Shown: one piece after another, positions 37,809 to 46,652 of the stretch | Layout: each line of letters begins with the position of its first letter | Position numbering within the stretch: the stretch's first letter is position 1 | Assembly (NCBI RefSeq): GCF_004327285.1 | Contig: NZ_QJUI01000004.1 | Location: 124,001-188,000 of the forward strand | Origin: Phytopseudomonas daroniae | GTDB lineage: Bacteria; Pseudomonadota; Gammaproteobacteria; Pseudomonadales; Pseudomonadaceae | Direction: 5' to 3' | Length of the DNA stretch: 64,000 nucleotides | Notes under the pieces: generated by a model | Database searches by the model: none | What the model was told of the DNA's origin: nothing | Seen by the model: only the letters and a program-made list of their open reading frames with translations | Position numbers and translations under genes: made by a program

Positions 37809-38138
37809 ATGGCCCGCCCCCTTCCCTCGCGTCCTGCTACACCCGCCAATAAAGAAGAGCTACTTGAAGAGTTCCAAGCCCTGGTGCGCGACACCGAAAC
37901 CCTGCTGCAGCATTCGGCCAGCCTGGTCGGCGACCAGGCCGAAGAGCTGCGCGCACAGATTCGTGACAGCCTCGGCCGCGCGCGCTCCACCCTGAAGAAC
38001 ACCGAAGAGTCCGTTGTTCTGCGTGGCAAGGCTGCAGTCGGCGCTACCGAAGACTACGTGCAGACGCACCCGTGGCAGACCATCGGCATCGCTGCCGGCA
38101 TTGGTATACTGATCGGCATGCTCATTAGCCGACGTTGA
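37809..38138 (+). CDS. DUF883 / ElaB-YqjD family membrane-anchored protein
   Basis: A 109-residue protein from ATG 37809 (AGGAGA upstream) with a coiled-coil-like region rich in Glu and Arg (about 20-80), then HPWQTIGIAAGIGILIGMLISRR, a glycine-rich C-terminal membrane anchor that is the DUF883 hallmark. E. coli YqjD and ElaB bind ribosomes at the membrane in stationary phase. It heads a three-gene unit equivalent to yqjD-yqjE-yqjK. A GTG 22 codons upstream is less likely as start. Confidence 0.9.
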   Translation: MARPLPSRPATPANKEELLEEFQALVRDTETLLQHSASLVGDQAEELRAQIRDSLGRARSTLKNTEESVVLRGKAAVGATEDYVQTHPWQTIGIAAGIGILIGMLISRR

Positions 38139-38150
38139 TCAGGACAGCAC

Positions 38151-38537
38151 ATGGATGACAGCCAGACAGCACCACCTCCCAGCCGCGGCCCTTCGCCGCG
38201 GCGCCTGGCCGGCGCCCTGCTCGGGCTGGTTCATGGCCATGTGGCGTTGTTCAGTGAAGAGATTCGGGAACAGCAGGCGCGCACCATAACCCTGCTGATC
38301 CTGACTGGCTTGAGTGTATTGTTCGGACTGCTGCTGATCGTCGGCCTCTCTGCCGCCCTGCTGATCGCCTTCTGGGACAACCATCGCATTCTGGTTATCT
38401 CCCTGCTCTGCCTGTTTTACGGGGCGGGACTGCTGGTCTGCGCTGCAACCCTGATACAGCGCATGCGTAACGCTCCCGCGCCTTTCAGCGCCAGCCTCGA
38501 AGAGCTGGCCCGCGACCGGGAGCAACTGCTGCCATGA
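38151..38537 (+). CDS. YqjE-like phage-holin-family membrane protein
   Basis: A 128-residue protein with two strong hydrophobic helices (about 45-70 and 80-105) and a soluble amphipathic N-terminus (HGHVALFSEEIREQQ). It fits the YqjE/holin superfamily III proteins. Despite the family name it has no phage context here: it sits 12 bp after the DUF883 gene and overlaps the next gene by 4 bp. The function is unknown, probably connected with the membrane protein encoded before it. Confidence 0.85.
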   Translation: MDDSQTAPPPSRGPSPRRLAGALLGLVHGHVALFSEEIREQQARTITLLILTGLSVLFGLLLIVGLSAALLIAFWDNHRILVISLLCLFYGAGLLVCAATLIQRMRNAPAPFSASLEELARDREQLLP

Positions 38538-38875
38538 GCCGTCCCACCTCGAAGACCTCCACGCAGGAATTGCGTAAAACCATGCTGCGCCTGCGCCTGG
38601 AAATGCACCGCCAGGAAATTCGCCACGAAACCATGGTCATGCTGCAGCCGCTGCACAAAGCCAAGGATTTCGGCCGCCACTGGCGCCAGGAACTGAAAGA
38701 CAGCAACGCACCCATCTGGATCACCGGCGGTGCCTTCGTGTTGACAGTGCTGGGTATGCGCGGCGGCCAGTGGCGTCGCTGGCTGCGCATGGCATTGGTC
38801 GCCTTTCCGATCCTCAGAAAACGCAACTCGCGCAGCAAAGGCGAAACGCCATCATCCGAGCCAGGCGAGACCTGA
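38534..38875 (+). CDS. YqjK-like protein
   Basis: A 113-residue basic protein, third member of the yqjD-yqjE-yqjK-type unit, overlapping the previous gene by ATGA. The N-terminal half is helical (LRKTMLRLRLEMHRQEIRHE), followed by a weak hydrophobic region near 60-75 (IWITGGAFVLTVLGMRGG) and a strongly basic tail. Sequence conservation in this family is low, so the name rests mainly on gene order and composition. Confidence 0.7.
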   Translation: MSRPTSKTSTQELRKTMLRLRLEMHRQEIRHETMVMLQPLHKAKDFGRHWRQELKDSNAPIWITGGAFVLTVLGMRGGQWRRWLRMALVAFPILRKRNSRSKGETPSSEPGET

Positions 38876-38950
38876 TGCTGGCTACATTCTTGCTAGACGG
38901 AACGACTACAAGCCGGATATCTCCCCGGCATTACCGTTCTCTTACTAAGG

Positions 38951-40117
38951 ATGTGTTCGGTGCTCGACGGTCAACCGCTCGCCGTCTTCCAACCTTTTAT
39001 CGATACGGCCACCGGCCAGATCGCCGGTGTCGAGGCACTGGCTCGTCTGCGCGATGCGCAAGGTCGCCTGCACTCGGCAGGGCCGCTGTTCGCTGATCCG
39101 AAAACCCCGCCAACTGCGCTGCGCCGACTTGATCGGGAAGTCCGCGAACAGGCACTGATGCGTTTTCATGACGCCCCACCGCAATGGTTCCTGAGCCTGA
39201 ATATCTCGCCACGCTGGATCAGTCGCTTGCGCCCCGAGCAGGCGCTGCCAAGCCTCAGGCAACTCGAGCGCAGCGGTATCGATCCCAGGCGGGTGGTTTT
39301 CGAGATCACCGAACTGGGCGGGGCAAGCCTGCGCCTGCCCGGCGTGGTAGCCCGCTACCGGGAAGCTGGCGCACGCATCGCCATCGATGACTTCGGCGCC
39401 GGCTATTCACAACTCGATCGCGTGCTGGCCCTGCAACCCGACATCCTCAAACTGGATATGCGCCTGTTCCAGGAAGCCGCTCGTGGCGGCCCCAGCGGTG
39501 AAGTGGTCAAGGCCCTGGCAATGATGGCTGAGAAGACCGGCTGCTGGATCATCGCCGAGGGCGTGGAAACCAATGCCGAACTGAATTTCGCCCTCGAGTG
39601 CGGAGCCCGCTATGTGCAAGGCTATCTGTTTGCGCAGCCGGAACTCGAGTTCTTCCAGAACGATGCCTTCGTCAAACGCTTCGCCAGCCTGCGCGACCAG
39701 TATGTGCAGCAGAAACTGACCGAGCGAGCCCGCCTGATGGGCTTGCGCCGACAACTCGCCGAGCTGTTCGCACAATTTAAAGACAACCTGGAAAGCGGCT
39801 TGGCAGCGCTTGCGGCACCCACTGCCTACCCCTGGTTGCTACGCCTGTACCAGTGCGACCAGCGCGGCACGCAGATCACCCCCAATCTGGAATGGCGTGA
39901 CGGCGCGTGGCAGGCCGATCCCCGTTACCTCGGTCATAACTGGTCATGGCGCCCGTATTTCTATCAGTTGCTGGCCGAAGGCTGGGAAGAGCGCCGCCTG
40001 ATCCTTTCCAGCACCTACCGCGACGCCACCAGTAACCAGTACTGCCTGACCGCCGGGCAGTTCATCGACAATGGCACGCGCCTGCTACTGGTCGATATCG
40101 ACGCTCACTGGCTGTAA
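38951..40117 (+). CDS. EAL-domain cyclic-di-GMP phosphodiesterase with YkuI-like C-terminal domain
   Basis: A 388-residue protein whose residues 10-230 form an EAL domain. Catalytic elements seem intact: VEALARL, LSLNIS, FEITE, DDFGAG, LKLDM, EGVET and QGYLF. The remaining 150 residues (PYWxP-like region, then RYLGHNWSWRPYF and a DIDAHW ending) resemble the PAS-like C-terminal domain of Bacillus YkuI. It should hydrolyse c-di-GMP, perhaps with ligand or redox input. ATG 38951 lies too close to AAGG; GTG 38960 is an equally good start. No membrane segment. Confidence 0.88.
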   Translation: MCSVLDGQPLAVFQPFIDTATGQIAGVEALARLRDAQGRLHSAGPLFADPKTPPTALRRLDREVREQALMRFHDAPPQWFLSLNISPRWISRLRPEQALPSLRQLERSGIDPRRVVFEITELGGASLRLPGVVARYREAGARIAIDDFGAGYSQLDRVLALQPDILKLDMRLFQEAARGGPSGEVVKALAMMAEKTGCWIIAEGVETNAELNFALECGARYVQGYLFAQPELEFFQNDAFVKRFASLRDQYVQQKLTERARLMGLRRQLAELFAQFKDNLESGLAALAAPTAYPWLLRLYQCDQRGTQITPNLEWRDGAWQADPRYLGHNWSWRPYFYQLLAEGWEERRLILSSTYRDATSNQYCLTAGQFIDNGTRLLLVDIDAHWL

Positions 40118-40145
40118 CCAGCCACTCCATCAGGATGCGGCCTAG

Positions 40146-40407
40146 GGCCTGTTAACACTGCCGCACGACCGCGCCGGAGCCCGTTTTGCCGCGAGGCAAG
40201 GCACGAGCCGCGAAGTTTAGCTGGCTAAATGAGCCGGCGAGAAACGCAGTATCGCGGCAAAACGGGCCCGGCCCTACGGGTTGCGCGAAAAATCTCGCCA
40301 TGCGTCGTTGGAGGACTTGGCAAGGGAACAACCATTCCCTGCGTCCTCCGCCTAGCCTGGCGAGATTTTGCGCAGCAACGCGGCTTGCGCGGTAGCGTTA
40401 ACAGGCC
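40146..40407. repeat. MITE-like element, family 1, copy 2
   Basis: A 262-bp copy, nearly identical to copy 1, with ends GGCCTGTTAAC and GTTAACAGGCC flanked by a perfect CTAG duplication (40142-40145 and 40408-40411). The right flank is next to the stop codon of the XRE gene (40412-40414). It has the most intact flanks of the family. Confidence 0.9.
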
Positions 40408-40411
40408 CTAG

Positions 40412-40825
40412 TCACTGCGGGTCGGGATCCGAGGCTGCCGCATTGGCCTGCCGGTCGATCTCCAGCAGAACATCACGGTGACGTTGCTGCCATTGTTGCA
40501 AGTCCATGCCACTGCCTTCCAGGAGTTCGGGATTGTGCTGCACGAGGTAGACAGCGGCCTTCTGCGCGGAATCCGCCACCTTGAATTTCAGCGAGACGGA
40601 GTCGATCGGCCCTTCATATGAGATCCAGCGACTGAAGTCTTCGAACTGGCTACAGACCCGCTGGAAGTCCTCGTCATGCATGCGCTGCCAGCCGTTCTCG
40701 ATATTTTCGACACGCTTGGGCGGCATACCGACGATTTCGGCGAAAGCCTTGCGACTCAACCCCATCAATTCACGCAGCCCGCGCATGCGCTCGCCAGCCG
40801 TGAACAGAAAGCGCTTATTGGACAT
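40412..40825 (-). CDS. XRE-type helix-turn-helix DNA-binding protein
   Basis: A 137-residue protein with an N-terminal XRE-like HTH (about 10-60: MRGLRELMGLSRKAFAEIVG and PPKRVENIENGWQRM) and an acidic C-terminal region that I cannot assign. It is divergent from two small genes at 40961 and 41164, which suggests that it regulates them or itself. Its stop codon lies one base from the CTAG repeat of the MITE, so the C-terminal end may have been set by the insertion. Target unknown. Confidence 0.75.
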   Translation of the reverse strand: MSNKRFLFTAGERMRGLRELMGLSRKAFAEIVGMPPKRVENIENGWQRMHDEDFQRVCSQFEDFSRWISYEGPIDSVSLKFKVADSAQKAAVYLVQHNPELLEGSGMDLQQWQQRHRDVLLEIDRQANAAASDPDPQ

Positions 40826-40960
40826 GGCTCAACTCTCATCAAGCGTCACGCGCTCAAACGCATTGACATACTAATATTTAGTGATTAACACTACCCGCAG
40901 CCTTGATCGTCCAGCGGATGATTCTACGGAGCCGTCCATGTTGCAGGAAGCAGAATCAAA

Positions 40961-41167
40961 GTGGAAGAACTCGACCTCTCTCCCCTGCTCGACTCGCCTC
41001 GCTACGTCACCCCCGGCCGCCTTGCCGAACTGATCGGCCTGGCTGAATACCCGGAGCGCGTGCAGGCCTGGATAGACGACGGGACGCTGCCAGTGATACG
41101 GCTCGCCGGTCATGTGCTCGTCGACCTGCAGAAACTCAGATCACTCGCAGGCAAGGAGCGCCCATGA
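40961..41167 (+). CDS. Small hypothetical protein with possible HTH
   Basis: A 68-residue protein from GTG 40961 with AGGAAG upstream. The segment RYVTPGRLAELIGLAEYPERVQAWIDDGTLPVIRLAGHVLVDLQKL resembles the excisionase/MerR-like winged helix pattern (helix-turn-helix followed by a wing giving a binding-site choice). It overlaps the next gene by 4 bp, so the two are probably translated together. No specific family recognised. It faces the XRE gene across a 135-bp divergent promoter region. Confidence 0.65.
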   Translation: MEELDLSPLLDSPRYVTPGRLAELIGLAEYPERVQAWIDDGTLPVIRLAGHVLVDLQKLRSLAGKERP

Positions 41168-41421
41168 ACAACCGTCTGGCCAGTATCCCATCGTTCGGTA
41201 GCCAATCGGCGATCGTCCTGGACTGCCCGCTGGCGTTGCAGCCGATCGTCGATGAGGGCATGCGCGATGCCGACGACTGGTGCAACGATCCCCATTCCCG
41301 CCAGCTATGGCGCCAGTTGGCCTACTCCAGAGCCCTGTACGACCCTGACGGTGCCCGCCAGGCCTTCGAAATGGGCTATCTCAATCGCCTGCAGCAGCGC
41401 CTGCGGGATCTGCAGCAATAA
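41164..41421 (+). CDS. Small hypothetical protein
   Basis: An 85-residue protein, start ATG 41164 overlapping the preceding gene (ATGA). It is mostly helical by composition, with WCNDPHSRQLWRQLAYSRALYDPDGARQAFEMGYL in its second half, and has no signal peptide, membrane segment or recognised motif. Codon use matches the core genome, which supports a real gene. The pair with the gene at 40961 is followed by a MITE that separates it from dgt. Confidence 0.65.
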   Translation: MNNRLASIPSFGSQSAIVLDCPLALQPIVDEGMRDADDWCNDPHSRQLWRQLAYSRALYDPDGARQAFEMGYLNRLQQRLRDLQQ

Positions 41422-41457
41422 CAGCCTTGCAGTTGCCGCGTCGAACAGGGAAGCTAG

Positions 41458-41718
41458 GGTCTGTTGACGTTTCAGCGCAAGCCGCGTTGCCGCGAGAAAT
41501 CTCGCCAGGCTAGGCGGAGGACGCAGGGAATGGCATTCCCTTTTCAAGTCCTCCAACGACGCATGGCGAGATTTCCCGCGCAACCCGCAGGGCCGGGCTC
41601 GTTTTGCCGCGATACTGCGTTTCTCGCCGGCTCATTTAGCCAGCTAAACTTCGCGGCTCGTGCCTTGCCTCGCGGCAAAACGGGCTCCGGCGCGGTCGTG
41701 CTGAAACGTCAACAGACC
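41458..41718. repeat. MITE-like element, family 1, copy 3 (inverted)
   Basis: A 261-bp copy in the opposite orientation to copies 1 and 2, with ends GGTCTGTTGACGTTTCAG and its near-complement. The flanks are CTAG (41454-41457) and CTAT (41719-41722). The right end touches an ATG (41721) that is in frame with dgt. Confidence 0.9.
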
Positions 41719-41807
41719 CTATGGCCAAACGCGTGCCGGTCGCCGATGAGTGCCCGCGCAGGCCCGCCCAACGAGACGCATCGCCGTCGCCGGCAAAGGA
41801 ACCCCGC

Positions 41808-43139
41808 TTGGACTGGCAAACCCTGCTCACCCGTGAACGTCTCGGCAAACCGTCGTCCAGCGCCGATGAACTGGGCCGCAGCCCGTTCCACAAGGATCAT
41901 GACCGGATCATCTTCTCCGGTGCCTTCCGCCGCCTGGGCCGCAAGACCCAGGTGCACCCGGTATCCAGCAACGATCATATCCACACGCGCCTGACCCACT
42001 CGCTGGAAGTCAGCTGCGTCGGCCGCTCCCTGGGCATGCGCGTCGGCGAGATGCTGCGCGGCGAACTGCCAGCCTGGTGCGAGCCGAGCGACCTGGGCAT
42101 GGTGGTGCAGTCGTCCTGCCTGGCTCACGACATTGGCAATCCGCCATTCGGTCATTCCGGTGAAGACGCCATTCGCCACTGGTTTCAGCAAGCGGCCGGG
42201 CGTGGTTGGCTGGACGCCATGAGCGATGCCGAACGCGGCGACTTCCTCAGCTTCGAGGGCAACGCCCAGGGTTTTCGTGTGCTCACCCAACTGGAGTACC
42301 ACCAGTTCGATGGCGGCACGCGGCTGACCTACGCGACCCTCGGCGCCTACCTCAAGTACCCCTGGACTTCCCGCCATGCGGAAGCCCTGGGCTACAAGAA
42401 GCACAAGTTCGGTTGCTACCAGAGCGAGCTGCCACTGCTCGAACAGATCGCCAGCAAGCTCGGCCTGCCGCAACTCGAAGAACAGCGTTGGGCGCGTCAT
42501 CCACTGGTTTATCTGATGGAGGCGGCAGACGACATCTGCTACGGGCTGATCGACCTGGAAGACGGCCTGGAAATGGAGTTGCTCGACTACGCCGAAGTGG
42601 AGTCGCTGCTACTCGATCTGGTCGGCGACGATCTGCCGGAAACCTACCGTCAACTGGGCCCCAACGATTCGCGCCGACGCAAACTGGCGATCCTGCGCGG
42701 CAAGGCCATCGAGCACCTGACCAACTCCGCCGCTCACGCCTTCGTCGAGCAGCAGTCCGCACTGCTGGCGGGCACCCTGGAAGGCGATCTGGTCGAGCAC
42801 ATGCACGGCCCGGCCAAGGACTGCGTACAGGCCGCCAAGGCGATGGCCCGGGAAAAGATCTTCCAGGACAAGCGCAAGACCCTCCACGAGATCGGCGCCT
42901 ACACCACTCTGGAGATTCTGCTGAATGCTTTCTGCGGTGCGGCGCTGGAACAGCATGGCGGACGCACGCCTTCGTTCAAGAACCGCCGTATTCTCGACCT
43001 GCTTGGCCCCAACGCGCCCGACCCGAACTGGCCGCTGTACCGTTCCTTCCTGCGGATGATCGATTTCATCGCCGGCATGACCGATAGCTACGCCACCGAA
43101 ATGGCCCGCGAAATGACCGGTCGCTCGAGCCCGGTCTGA
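41808..43139 (+). CDS. dgt: Deoxyguanosinetriphosphate triphosphohydrolase(-like)
   Basis: A 443-residue HD-domain dNTP triphosphohydrolase, which releases inorganic triphosphate from dGTP or other dNTPs. The metal-binding histidines and aspartate are in [11 protein letters not shown] and [17 protein letters not shown]. The open frame extends to ATG 41721 at the MITE edge, but that adds 29 residues with unusual composition; TTG 41808, with AAAGGA 7 bases upstream, gives [15 protein letters not shown], which matches my recollection of the family N-terminus and its usual length of about 443. The start is therefore inferred. Confidence 0.9.
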   Translation: MDWQTLLTRERLGKPSSSADELGRSPFHKDHDRIIFSGAFRRLGRKTQVHPVSSNDHIHTRLTHSLEVSCVGRSLGMRVGEMLRGELPAWCEPSDLGMVVQSSCLAHDIGNPPFGHSGEDAIRHWFQQAAGRGWLDAMSDAERGDFLSFEGNAQGFRVLTQLEYHQFDGGTRLTYATLGAYLKYPWTSRHAEALGYKKHKFGCYQSELPLLEQIASKLGLPQLEEQRWARHPLVYLMEAADDICYGLIDLEDGLEMELLDYAEVESLLLDLVGDDLPETYRQLGPNDSRRRKLAILRGKAIEHLTNSAAHAFVEQQSALLAGTLEGDLVEHMHGPAKDCVQAAKAMAREKIFQDKRKTLHEIGAYTTLEILLNAFCGAALEQHGGRTPSFKNRRILDLLGPNAPDPNWPLYRSFLRMIDFIAGMTDSYATEMAREMTGRSSPV

Positions 43140-43141
43140 CC

Positions 43142-44221
43142 ATGCGCCAGGTTTTCAGACAGCTGTTCAGTTGGCATGCCGGGCCACCTGCCTGGGGCCC
43201 GGCCGTAGTGGCGGGTCTGGGTTGTGCCCTGCCATTGCTGCTGGGGTTGTTCAGCGCGCATCCGGGCTTTCTCTGGGCCTCGGTCGGCGCCTTTCAGGCC
43301 GCCCAGGCCAATCCCCTGCACCGCTTCGGCATGTTGCGCATGCTGCTGCTCACCGGGCTGGGCGCCTGCAGCGCCGGCCTGGGCTTCTGGTCGGCGACGC
43401 ACCCACTCATCAGCCTGTCGCTGTTCGCATGCTTCGGTCTGCTGCTGGCCTGGTTGCAGCGTTACGGCACCGAGGCAGGCAAGCTGGGTATCGGCCTCAC
43501 CGTGTGCCTGTGTCTGGGACAAGGTCAATACGGCAGCAGCAACCTGAACAATCCCTACGCCATCGCCATGCTGTTCATTCTCGGCGGGCTGTGGGTGATG
43601 CTCCTGGCCTTCGGCCTGCGTGGCGTTCACGGCCTGCGCATGTGGCCGTACATGCCACGCCTGGTGAGCCTGCTCAAGGTACTGCGCCGCCATGCTCGTC
43701 GCCAGTCAAGCCAGCAATGGTGGCTGTACGCCCTGGGTTGCACCATGGCGGTATCGCTCGCCGGCCTGATCGTCAACCTGGCGCATCTGCAACGTGGTTA
43801 CTGGCTGACGCTCGCGGTAGTCACCACGCTTCAGCTGGAGTTCAGAGGCAGCCTGGTGCGCGCCCTGCAAGCGAGCATGGCCAGCTTGAGCGCCGCCGGG
43901 CTGCTGATCCTGTTTGGCAACAGCCTGCAGAGCCCACCACTGATGGTGGCCATCATGCTGCCGCTGATTACCCTCAGCCGCGCGCTGCAGGCCAACAACT
44001 ACGGCCTGTTCGTGCTGCAGACCACGGTGTGCTTCGTGCTGTTGGCAGAGAGCCTGGCCAGAGACTGGCATTTACCACAGGTACGCCTGTTCAACGTCAC
44101 CCTCGGCATTTTGCTGACCCTGTTCATCGCCCTGCTGATGCACGGTCTACAACAATGGCTGGACAATCGCATGGCGGCAGAACGGCGACCACCCAGCAAT
44201 AATGACAAAGTGCCTTCATAA
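43142..44221 (+). CDS. FUSC-family inner membrane protein
   Basis: A 359-residue protein with about ten predicted membrane helices in two bundles (roughly 20-140 and 195-345) and a short basic cytoplasmic loop (VLRRHARRQSSQ) between them. This fits FUSC/YccS-like proteins, related to aromatic-acid exporters and the fusaric acid resistance channel. ATG 43142 is two bases after the dgt stop, so the genes form an operon. It is shorter than full YccS and lacks a large soluble domain. Substrate unknown. Confidence 0.82.
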   Translation: MRQVFRQLFSWHAGPPAWGPAVVAGLGCALPLLLGLFSAHPGFLWASVGAFQAAQANPLHRFGMLRMLLLTGLGACSAGLGFWSATHPLISLSLFACFGLLLAWLQRYGTEAGKLGIGLTVCLCLGQGQYGSSNLNNPYAIAMLFILGGLWVMLLAFGLRGVHGLRMWPYMPRLVSLLKVLRRHARRQSSQQWWLYALGCTMAVSLAGLIVNLAHLQRGYWLTLAVVTTLQLEFRGSLVRALQASMASLSAAGLLILFGNSLQSPPLMVAIMLPLITLSRALQANNYGLFVLQTTVCFVLLAESLARDWHLPQVRLFNVTLGILLTLFIALLMHGLQQWLDNRMAAERRPPSNNDKVPS

Positions 44222-44289
44222 GAGTCGACAGAGCCGTAAACGCTTGACTATGCTGGCCCGTGAATAGCGCAACCACGGAGCGACGCGCG

Positions 44290-46059
44290 ATGCCCAGCAG
44301 CTTTCGCCGCGGAGAACGCAGGCTCCCCCTGCACGTTCATATCAGCGTGCTGTTCATGCTGATGCTGCTACTCGCCGGCGGTGCGCTGGGCATCTTCAAC
44401 TATCGCCAGACCACGGCGATCATCTTCTCCAGCAGTGCCACCCTGTTCGAGCACATCCAGCAGGATGTGCAGCGGGACATCAGCGCCACCTACCAACCCA
44501 TTCATCATCTGCTCGGTGTGCTGGCCTTCGCCGAAGGCACCCGCAGCGATGATCTGCAGGCGCGCCTGGCGTTGCTTGCGCCCTTCGCCCAGGCCCTGCG
44601 CGATAACCCCAAACTGGCCTCGCTGTTTCTCGGCTATCGAGACGGCGACTTCTTCATGGTGCGCGCCCTGCGCAACCGAACCATCCAGCGACAGTTTCAG
44701 GCACCGGAAGGCGCCGCCCTGCAGATCTGGTCGATCGAGCAGCAAGGCACCAGCCGGACAGGTGAATACCTGTTCTTCGACGACGCCCTGAATCTGCTGG
44801 AACAGCGCTCGCTAGGCAGCCAGGATTACGATCCGCGGATGCGCGAATGGTACAGCCGTGCCCGCGGCCAGAATGGCACCGTGGTCACCACGCCCTACGC
44901 GTTCTTTTCCTCCGGCGCGATCGGCACCACACTGGCCAACACAGCCGGCGAGCAAGCGGTGATAGCGGCAGACCTCACCCTGGAAGACCTCTCCGCCACG
45001 CTGATAAAGCACAAGATCACACCCAGCAGCGAGGTGGTGCTATTCGATGCCAGGGGATTGGCCGTGGCCTACCCCGACAGTCAACGCCTGCTCAGCCATG
45101 TGCCCGAACCCGGACTGAAACCGGTGACCGAACTGCTGCCGGAGCTGGCCGGCGCGCTGCACGAGCTGACACCCGGGCACAATCAACAGGGCATCGAAAC
45201 ACTGAACAAGCGCCGCTGGGTGGTCTCGCGCAGCCACGTCAGCGAAGGCGGGCCCGATGGCCTGTACCTGGCGCTGCTGGTGCCCGAAGACGAACTGCTC
45301 GCCGACGCCTATCGCATTCGCTGGCAAGGCGCACTGATCGCCCTGACCACCTTGCTGCTGTGCCTGCCCATCGGCTGGCTGGTGTCGCGCTGCATCACTC
45401 GCCCGCTCGCTGCACTGCAGGATCAGACCGAAGCGATGGCGCGGTTCGACTTCGTCGCGGCGGGCGGCGTACGTTCCTCGGTGCTGGAAGTGGATTGCCT
45501 GGCCCAGGCCATGGCACGGATGAATCGGGCCCTGACCCACTACCAGAACATCATCGCCGAGTTGGGGCACCAACCAAGCGTTCAGGCACTGCTGAAGTGG
45601 ATAACGCGGCAAACCCTGCAGGTCGTTCAGGCCCAGGCCGGTCTCGTCTACCTGGTCGAAGACAACCGCCTGCGAGCGCATACGGTGGAGTTCGAAAGCA
45701 TCGGCGGCACACTGCGCGCTAGCGACCTGCACGACCAGCCGCTGGATGGCAGCGACTCGACGGCATGGTTGCGCCAGGCGCTGGATCAAGGCACCGCGGT
45801 ACTGTCATTGGGCTTCGACAAGGCCGGCGATTTTCAGCCGCTGCTCAACGCGCTCGGTACACCCCGGGTGAACCTGGTGGCCATTGCGCTGCGTGATCGG
45901 CAAGGCGAATTGCTCGGCATGTTCGTGTTGCTGCAGGGCGAAGAGCTGCTGGACGGCCATTCGGGCATCCGTAGCGAACAGTGCGTGGCATTCAGCGAGG
46001 CCGTGGCAGCGATTACCGCGCGGCATCTGGAGAGTCGTCAGGACAGAGCCCGAGAATGA
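44290..46059 (+). CDS. Cache-HAMP-GAF-type membrane sensor protein without recognised output domain
   Basis: A 589-residue protein from ATG 44290 (GGAG upstream; in-frame GTG 44260 is possible). Order: one membrane helix (about 15-38), a periplasmic double-Cache-like domain to about 340 (LGYRDGDFFMVRAL, YDPRMREWYSRARG), a second helix (about 348-370), HAMP (SRCITRPLAALQDQTEAMARFDF), then a GAF-like domain (about 430-580) and an end at HLESRQDRARE. Proteins with this front usually continue into HD-GYP or another output module. Here the frame ends and a terminator hairpin follows directly. Function unassigned. Confidence 0.8.
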   Translation: MPSSFRRGERRLPLHVHISVLFMLMLLLAGGALGIFNYRQTTAIIFSSSATLFEHIQQDVQRDISATYQPIHHLLGVLAFAEGTRSDDLQARLALLAPFAQALRDNPKLASLFLGYRDGDFFMVRALRNRTIQRQFQAPEGAALQIWSIEQQGTSRTGEYLFFDDALNLLEQRSLGSQDYDPRMREWYSRARGQNGTVVTTPYAFFSSGAIGTTLANTAGEQAVIAADLTLEDLSATLIKHKITPSSEVVLFDARGLAVAYPDSQRLLSHVPEPGLKPVTELLPELAGALHELTPGHNQQGIETLNKRRWVVSRSHVSEGGPDGLYLALLVPEDELLADAYRIRWQGALIALTTLLLCLPIGWLVSRCITRPLAALQDQTEAMARFDFVAAGGVRSSVLEVDCLAQAMARMNRALTHYQNIIAELGHQPSVQALLKWITRQTLQVVQAQAGLVYLVEDNRLRAHTVEFESIGGTLRASDLHDQPLDGSDSTAWLRQALDQGTAVLSLGFDKAGDFQPLLNALGTPRVNLVAIALRDRQGELLGMFVLLQGEELLDGHSGIRSEQCVAFSEAVAAITARHLESRQDRARE

Positions 46060-46060
46060 A

Positions 46061-46082
46061 AAGGGCCTCGAACGAGGCCCTT
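46061..46082 (-). terminator. Convergent terminator hairpin
   Basis: AAGGGCCTCG and CGAGGCCCTT form a 10-bp stem. On the minus strand it is followed by TTTTCATT, making it the terminator of the YggL gene; it also lies directly after the stop of the sensor gene. Confidence 0.75.
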
Positions 46083-46090
46083 ACTTGGAA

Positions 46091-46435
46091 TCAGGAAGCC
46101 GAGTTGATCTCGTTTTCCGGATACCAGACGTCGAGCAGCGGGCTGACGCTGACATCGACCAGCTCCGAACGGCCTTTGAGCCAGGCTTCGACCGCGGCGC
46201 GCTGCTCTTCGCTGACCGAGCCACGCTTGGACAGGCATACCAGACCGTAGTCGTCACCGCCGACATAGCCCAGACCATTGGCGGTCATGGCGTCGCTCAG
46301 GAATGCATCGAGGAAGGCGTCGACGGCTTCGTCGCTCAGATCTTCCTTGAAGTTCAGGTTCAGCTCGAAACCCAGCTCCTGGAATTCGTCCACACAGAGT
46401 TTCTTGCGCAGACGACGGGAACGATTGGTAGCCAT
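46091..46435 (-). CDS. yggL: YggL family 50S ribosome-binding protein
   Basis: A 114-residue YggL (DUF469) protein. It begins with a basic stretch typical of the family, NRSRRLRKKLCVDEFQELGF, followed by LNLNFKEDLSDEAVDAFLDAFL and GYVGGDDYGLVCL. YggL has been described as a small protein that binds the large ribosomal subunit. ATG 46435 is preceded by AAGGA and gives the usual length; the open frame starts 12 codons earlier without support. It is monocistronic, with its own terminator. Confidence 0.9.
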   Translation of the reverse strand: MATNRSRRLRKKLCVDEFQELGFELNLNFKEDLSDEAVDAFLDAFLSDAMTANGLGYVGGDDYGLVCLSKRGSVSEEQRAAVEAWLKGRSELVDVSVSPLLDVWYPENEINSAS

Positions 46436-46652
46436 GGGTAAAAATCCTTGCAGAGTGATAACGCGCGGCACTCTACCAGCTTAGCGGCCACGATGCCCGT
46501 CAGCCGACGAAAAATCGCCGGGAGTGATTTTTGACGTCGCTTGCGACGGCCCGCAGGGATGGCGGGGCACAAAAACCTGCAATCGCGGCCCTGGCGGCTC
46601 GGCCATCGGGCATAATGCGCAGCATTGTCCCAAACCACCCTGGGAGCTCGTA

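Noticed and set aside
38151..38537. Holin-like gene as sign of a prophage
   Set aside because: It is a YqjE-type housekeeping protein in a DUF883 unit; no other phage genes are near.
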